From the NCBI RefSeq assembly GCF_052324685.1, contig NC_135222.1:496001-560000 (forward strand): 64,000 nucleotides of DNA, read 5' to 3'. The stretch is from Brachyhypopomus gauderio. Lineage: Eukaryota; Chordata; Actinopteri; Gymnotiformes; Hypopomidae. Made by a program: the position numbers and the translations under genes. The notes beneath the pieces were generated by a model. It was not told the DNA's origin. It did no database searches and worked only from the letters and a program-made list of their open reading frames with translations. This document shows, piece by piece, positions 61,805 to 64,000 of the stretch (positions within the stretch are counted from its first letter, which is position 1; every line of letters starts with the position of its first letter).

Positions 61805-62712
61805 TTGCATTCAATCACTTTCACAGTTTACCTAGTACAACACTAAAAAAATGTGCTGTTCATTAACGTCAACAAAACTGATTAAAGGGTCTTTGAATGT
61901 AGACATAAAAAACTTGTGTTTTGTGTTTTTGTGATGTGTGTGCTGAGACCAGAAGGTATTTGTAGCGTTTGCTGTTATTTAACCTAAAGGTCCATACAGA
62001 CCCAGCTATAGTACAACATATGTGAAAAACAGGAGACCTGCTAACTTTTAAATGTTTTAGGAGTTAATTTCATCTGTATTTTCAGCACAACGATAACAGT
62101 TACATCATAATAATGAATTAACAAATATTTGTAATAGTATTTAAAAGTACCTCATTCATGGTGAAGTAATGATTGCAGAGTTCACAGAAGACAATTCTGC
62201 CCTCAAAAGTCTCAGATGTATCTGAGGTATGTTACTCAGACGTATACCAAAATGTATATCAACAACTTTACAATCCTAAAATGTGAACAAGTATACCTAG
62301 ATCAACGAAAGGTTCGCTTATTTTATACTTATTATATTTTTGGCTATTCTCCATGGCCTGTTCATATGATAAAGTATGTCTGCACCTGTACACTATGGGT
62401 ATCTCACCAGATGAAATTTTTAGCTGGCTGTCGTAGTAAAGTTCACTGAGTTCGACGTTTCTCATGGTTTTACAATGTTATATAAAAAAATCGCACTAGC
62501 TAACCTGAAGCGACGCAAAACCCACAGAGCAACATCTGTCTTTGAGAATTTCCCTAACGCAAAATAGAAATGTCTAAGGTATCCATCTAAAAAAAATCTA
62601 AGAAATACTTTAAACTATCAACTTCTACTAACTTACCGTTTGTGCGGTGTTTTCCAAGTATTTCACATAACGAAATAAGCAGCACACAGTGGAGCGCAGA
62701 AAAAAAGTTCAT
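54882..62712 (-). CDS. fstl3: Follistatin-like 3, secreted activin/TGF-beta antagonist (5 exons)
   Basis: Secreted glycoprotein that in mammals binds activin, myostatin and related ligands. Coding exons: 62712-62637, 61750-61565, 58541-58326, 58124-57897 and 54916-54882. They total 741 nt, giving 246 aa (human 263). Layout: signal peptide (1-about 22), N-terminal domain (27-88) with [11 protein letters not shown] and [14 protein letters not shown], and two follistatin/Kazal modules (about 89-160 and 161-235). The tail is acidic, ending EGSEENSLF. Only two follistatin modules, and no basic heparin-binding insert in the first ([12 protein letters not shown]), mark it as FSTL3 rather than FST. 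All introns are GT-AG and phase 1. Confidence 0.96.
54965..57876. repeat. 33-bp minisatellite, about 88 copies, filling fstl3 intron 4
   Basis: The unit contains gtgttgaaggtgtttgggcc followed by tgtgtacgtgtct. Because 33 is 11 codons, long periodic frames appear on both strands (up to about 780 codons). Occasional 34-bp units (ggggcc) shift the frame. A block of about 0.9 kb is itself duplicated: the rare unit gaagctgtttgtgtctgc occurs at 55775 and 56702 with matching neighbours. The array ends 20 nt before the exon 4 donor. Confidence 0.97.
57897..58124 (-). CDS. fstl3: fstl3 exon 4: second follistatin module
   Basis: 228 bp. It encodes [54 protein letters not shown] and [15 protein letters not shown]. 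The Kazal cysteine spacing is intact and there is a sequon at NIT. The donor gtaagg is at 57896. Confidence 0.95.
58326..58541 (-). CDS. fstl3: fstl3 exon 3: first follistatin module
   Basis: 216 bp. It encodes [45 protein letters not shown] and [16 protein letters not shown]. The donor is gtgagt at 58325. Confidence 0.95.
59521..60202. repeat. 17-20-bp minisatellite (gtgtcttagctggag)
   Basis: Units agtgtcttagctggagt and longer tagtgtctcagctggaggaa alternate to about 60135, then degenerate. Degenerate units resume at 60535-60735 beyond the inserted hAT-like element. It lies in fstl3 intron 2. Confidence 0.93.
60211..60534. mobile_element. hAT-like MITE inserted in the minisatellite, 324 bp
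   Basis: The inverted ends are tagggttgccacct on the left and, at the right end, aggtggcaaccct (reverse complement agggttgccacct). The flanking 8-bp repeats are gtcttagc at 60203-60210 and 60535-60542. Because the surrounding array itself contains gtcttagc, the duplication is less decisive than at the other two MITEs. The interior carries several aaaccgggac motifs and no coding frame. Confidence 0.8.
60535..60735. repeat. Continuation of the degenerate gtcttagctg array
   Basis: Units such as gtgttagctagtgtcttagc continue the array at 59521-60202 on the far side of the MITE. Confidence 0.85.
61165..61340 (+). mobile_element. tRNA-derived SINE
   Basis: The head has an A-box-like stretch (agctcagtggttaagg) and a B-box-like stretch (agttcaagcc), spaced as in tRNA promoters. 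The tail aaaagtgtcagctaaatgcc ataaat matches the common fish SINE/L2-type 3' end. It lies in fstl3 intron 2. Confidence 0.75.
61565..61750 (-). CDS. fstl3: fstl3 exon 2: N-terminal ligand-binding domain
   Basis: 186 bp. It encodes [40 protein letters not shown] and [14 protein letters not shown]. The acceptor is (GT)n followed by AG with no pyrimidine tract. The donor is gtaggt at 61564. Confidence 0.95.
61753..61802. repeat. (AC)n microsatellite abutting the fstl3 exon 2 acceptor
   Basis: About 25 units. On the coding strand (GT)n runs directly into the acceptor tAG at 61752-61751. Confidence 0.96.
62637..62712 (-). CDS. fstl3: fstl3 exon 1: signal peptide
   Basis: Encodes [20 protein letters not shown] then KHRTN, a hydrophobic signal peptide. 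The ATG at 62712 has A at -3. The frame is open further upstream to 62772, but those residues are charged and would displace the signal peptide. The donor is gtaagt at 62636. Confidence 0.9.
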
Positions 62713-63349
62713 GATGTTCACAGAGGTTCTTCCCACAGTGTTATTCTGTTCGGAGTAATACAGTTTCCACACAAATGTTTAACAAAGGTAAAAAGCTGTG
62801 GTCAGATTTAAAGGATTGGTTGTTCCTGCCCGAGAAGCGTTGCCCTCGTTTACGTGAATGGGTTTGTTGTAAGTGATGTTGGTCCGCCTCTGTATAAATA
62901 TATTGCATTGAGTGAATTACGGGGATGGGACGGGCGACGGAACCAGCCAGTAGCCTTCTTCAAGTTGACGGTGTGGGGCTGACTGGGTCACTTCTCGGCA
63001 GAAAACACCCACATCTAATTTTCATTCACACCGACTCCAAAGGACGTTTAATTGTTAAGTTATATTTGTTTCGAAACGATACATACAACAAAAAACGGCT
63101 TGAGTTTAGTTTAGTCTGCTGCATTCCACCCTCCCACTGATATAAACCCAGTTCACAGCTAATTAAACGCACAATGCTGTGTTCAGTTCAGGGCATTGCT
63201 TATGATAATAAAGTAGCCTCCTCAAGCTTTCCATTATTTGTGTAATTTCACTATATGACGTTTATCCGTTTTCAAGTGTAATTATGTTTTGTTTCATTTT
63301 GCTGCCAATCCTGCTTCTGTAAATCTTCACCAGTTATTTTATTAAACAT

Positions 63350-63465
63350 GGGCAGGTTGAACAAGGTGCTAACTATACCAAAGTCATGGGTTCAGTCGCC
63401 AGGGAGTGTGCAGACTTTACTGTCATACTAAAACATATGTAAGAACATCTGCCAAATTCTGAAAG
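63350..63465 (+). mobile_element. Degenerate tRNA-derived SINE
   Basis: A B-box-like gggttcagtcgcc and a tail acatctgccaaattctgaaa gtataaatg resemble the common fish SINE tail (tctgccaaatgctgtaaat). The head is poorly preserved. Confidence 0.5.
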
Positions 63466-63693
63466 TATAAATGAACACACTTCTTTAAAAATAACTTTTT
63501 CTTTTTTTACTGCCCTCCTAAATATTCACTGTAAATGACGCAGGTCTACCAGGTCTTACATAATTATGTACTATACCTAATATGTGACTATACCCATCAC
63601 ACAGATGGCATTTCCTGGCCCAGTCAGCACCTCCATTTTTGCAGTTGGTCGCAGGCAGCAGACTGAAAAGGCACTCAGCACTTTTCAACACAC

Positions 63694-63843
63694 TGAAGCT
63701 TCTCCTGTGGGTCTCCAGTGAAGCTTCTCCTGTGGGTCTCCAGTGAAGCTTCTCCTGTGGATCTCCTGTGAAGATTCTCCTGTGGATCTCCAGTGAAGCT
63801 TCTTCTGTGGTTCTTCAGTCAAGCCTCTCCTGTGGTTCTTCAG
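63694..63843. repeat. 25-bp minisatellite, 6 copies
   Basis: The unit is tgaagcttctcctgtgggtc followed by tccag, diverging progressively to the right. Confidence 0.93.
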
Positions 63844-64000
63844 TGCCAAAACCTCATACGTGTGGCTCCATAACTGCTTGTGGTCTTCATCAATTAAACA
63901 TGCACAAACGAAGACTCTGACTAACGGCTGGACTTATGATCACATTCAGCTGGCATTTACTTAGTTTTTAACTGACCAACATGTTAGTCATTGCAGCGGT

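Larger units (their letters stand above)
62713..64000. other. fstl3 upstream flank
   Basis: The likely promoter lies within a few hundred bases of 62712. A tataaatata stretch at about 62892-62901 could act as a TATA element but is not decisive. Beyond the SINE and the 25-bp repeat nothing is recognised. Confidence 0.4.

Overview
The window is ordinary vertebrate nuclear DNA, almost certainly from a ray-finned (teleost) fish. It has multi-exon genes with GT-AG introns, long microsatellites and minisatellites, a decayed Tc1-type transposon, short hAT-type inverted-repeat elements with 8-bp target duplications, and tRNA-derived SINEs. No prokaryotic operons, CRISPR arrays or phage genes are visible.

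Three complete protein-coding genes lie on the minus strand, reading from the right end of the window to the left. fstl3 (62712-54882, 5 coding exons, 246 aa) encodes a secreted follistatin-like activin/TGF-beta antagonist. bsg (44976-37554, 8 coding exons, 391 aa) encodes basigin/CD147, including the extra Ig0 domain of the long isoform. hcn2 (32340-7732, 8 coding exons, about 1049 aa) encodes a hyperpolarization-activated cyclic-nucleotide-gated channel. Every junction was placed from GT/AG sites, reading phase and family homology, and all three coding sums are multiples of three. The human orthologues lie close together on 19p13.3, so this is conserved synteny, but fstl3 sits upstream of bsg here whereas in human it lies downstream of HCN2.

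Layout: 1-2754, plus-strand exons of a fragmentary gene that may be HMGXB3/KDZ-transposon related, with a 30-bp minisatellite in its intron. 2755-7731, intergenic DNA plus the hcn2 3' flank. 7732-32340, hcn2, with a dead Tc1 element, a 35-bp A/B dimer satellite and a hAT MITE in its introns. 32341-37553, an AGT-type VNTR, a CpG-dense patch, a second hAT MITE and the bsg 3'UTR. 37554-44976, bsg, with a CpG-rich 5' end. 45000-54881, intergenic DNA with microsatellites. 54882-62712, fstl3, with a 2.9-kb 33-bp minisatellite filling its last intron and a 17-20-bp array interrupted by a hAT-like element in intron 2. 62713-64000, the fstl3 upstream flank.

I did not find a new multi-gene system. The most notable observations are about splicing. 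In hcn2 (exon 4) and fstl3 (exon 2) a pure (TG)n tract directly abuts the acceptor AG in place of a pyrimidine tract. In bsg a (CA)n tract lies 22 nt after a donor. The fstl3 minisatellite starts 20 nt from its donor and is open in frame with the upstream exon, so intron retention would append a Thr/Ser/Gln-rich 11-residue-repeat tail.
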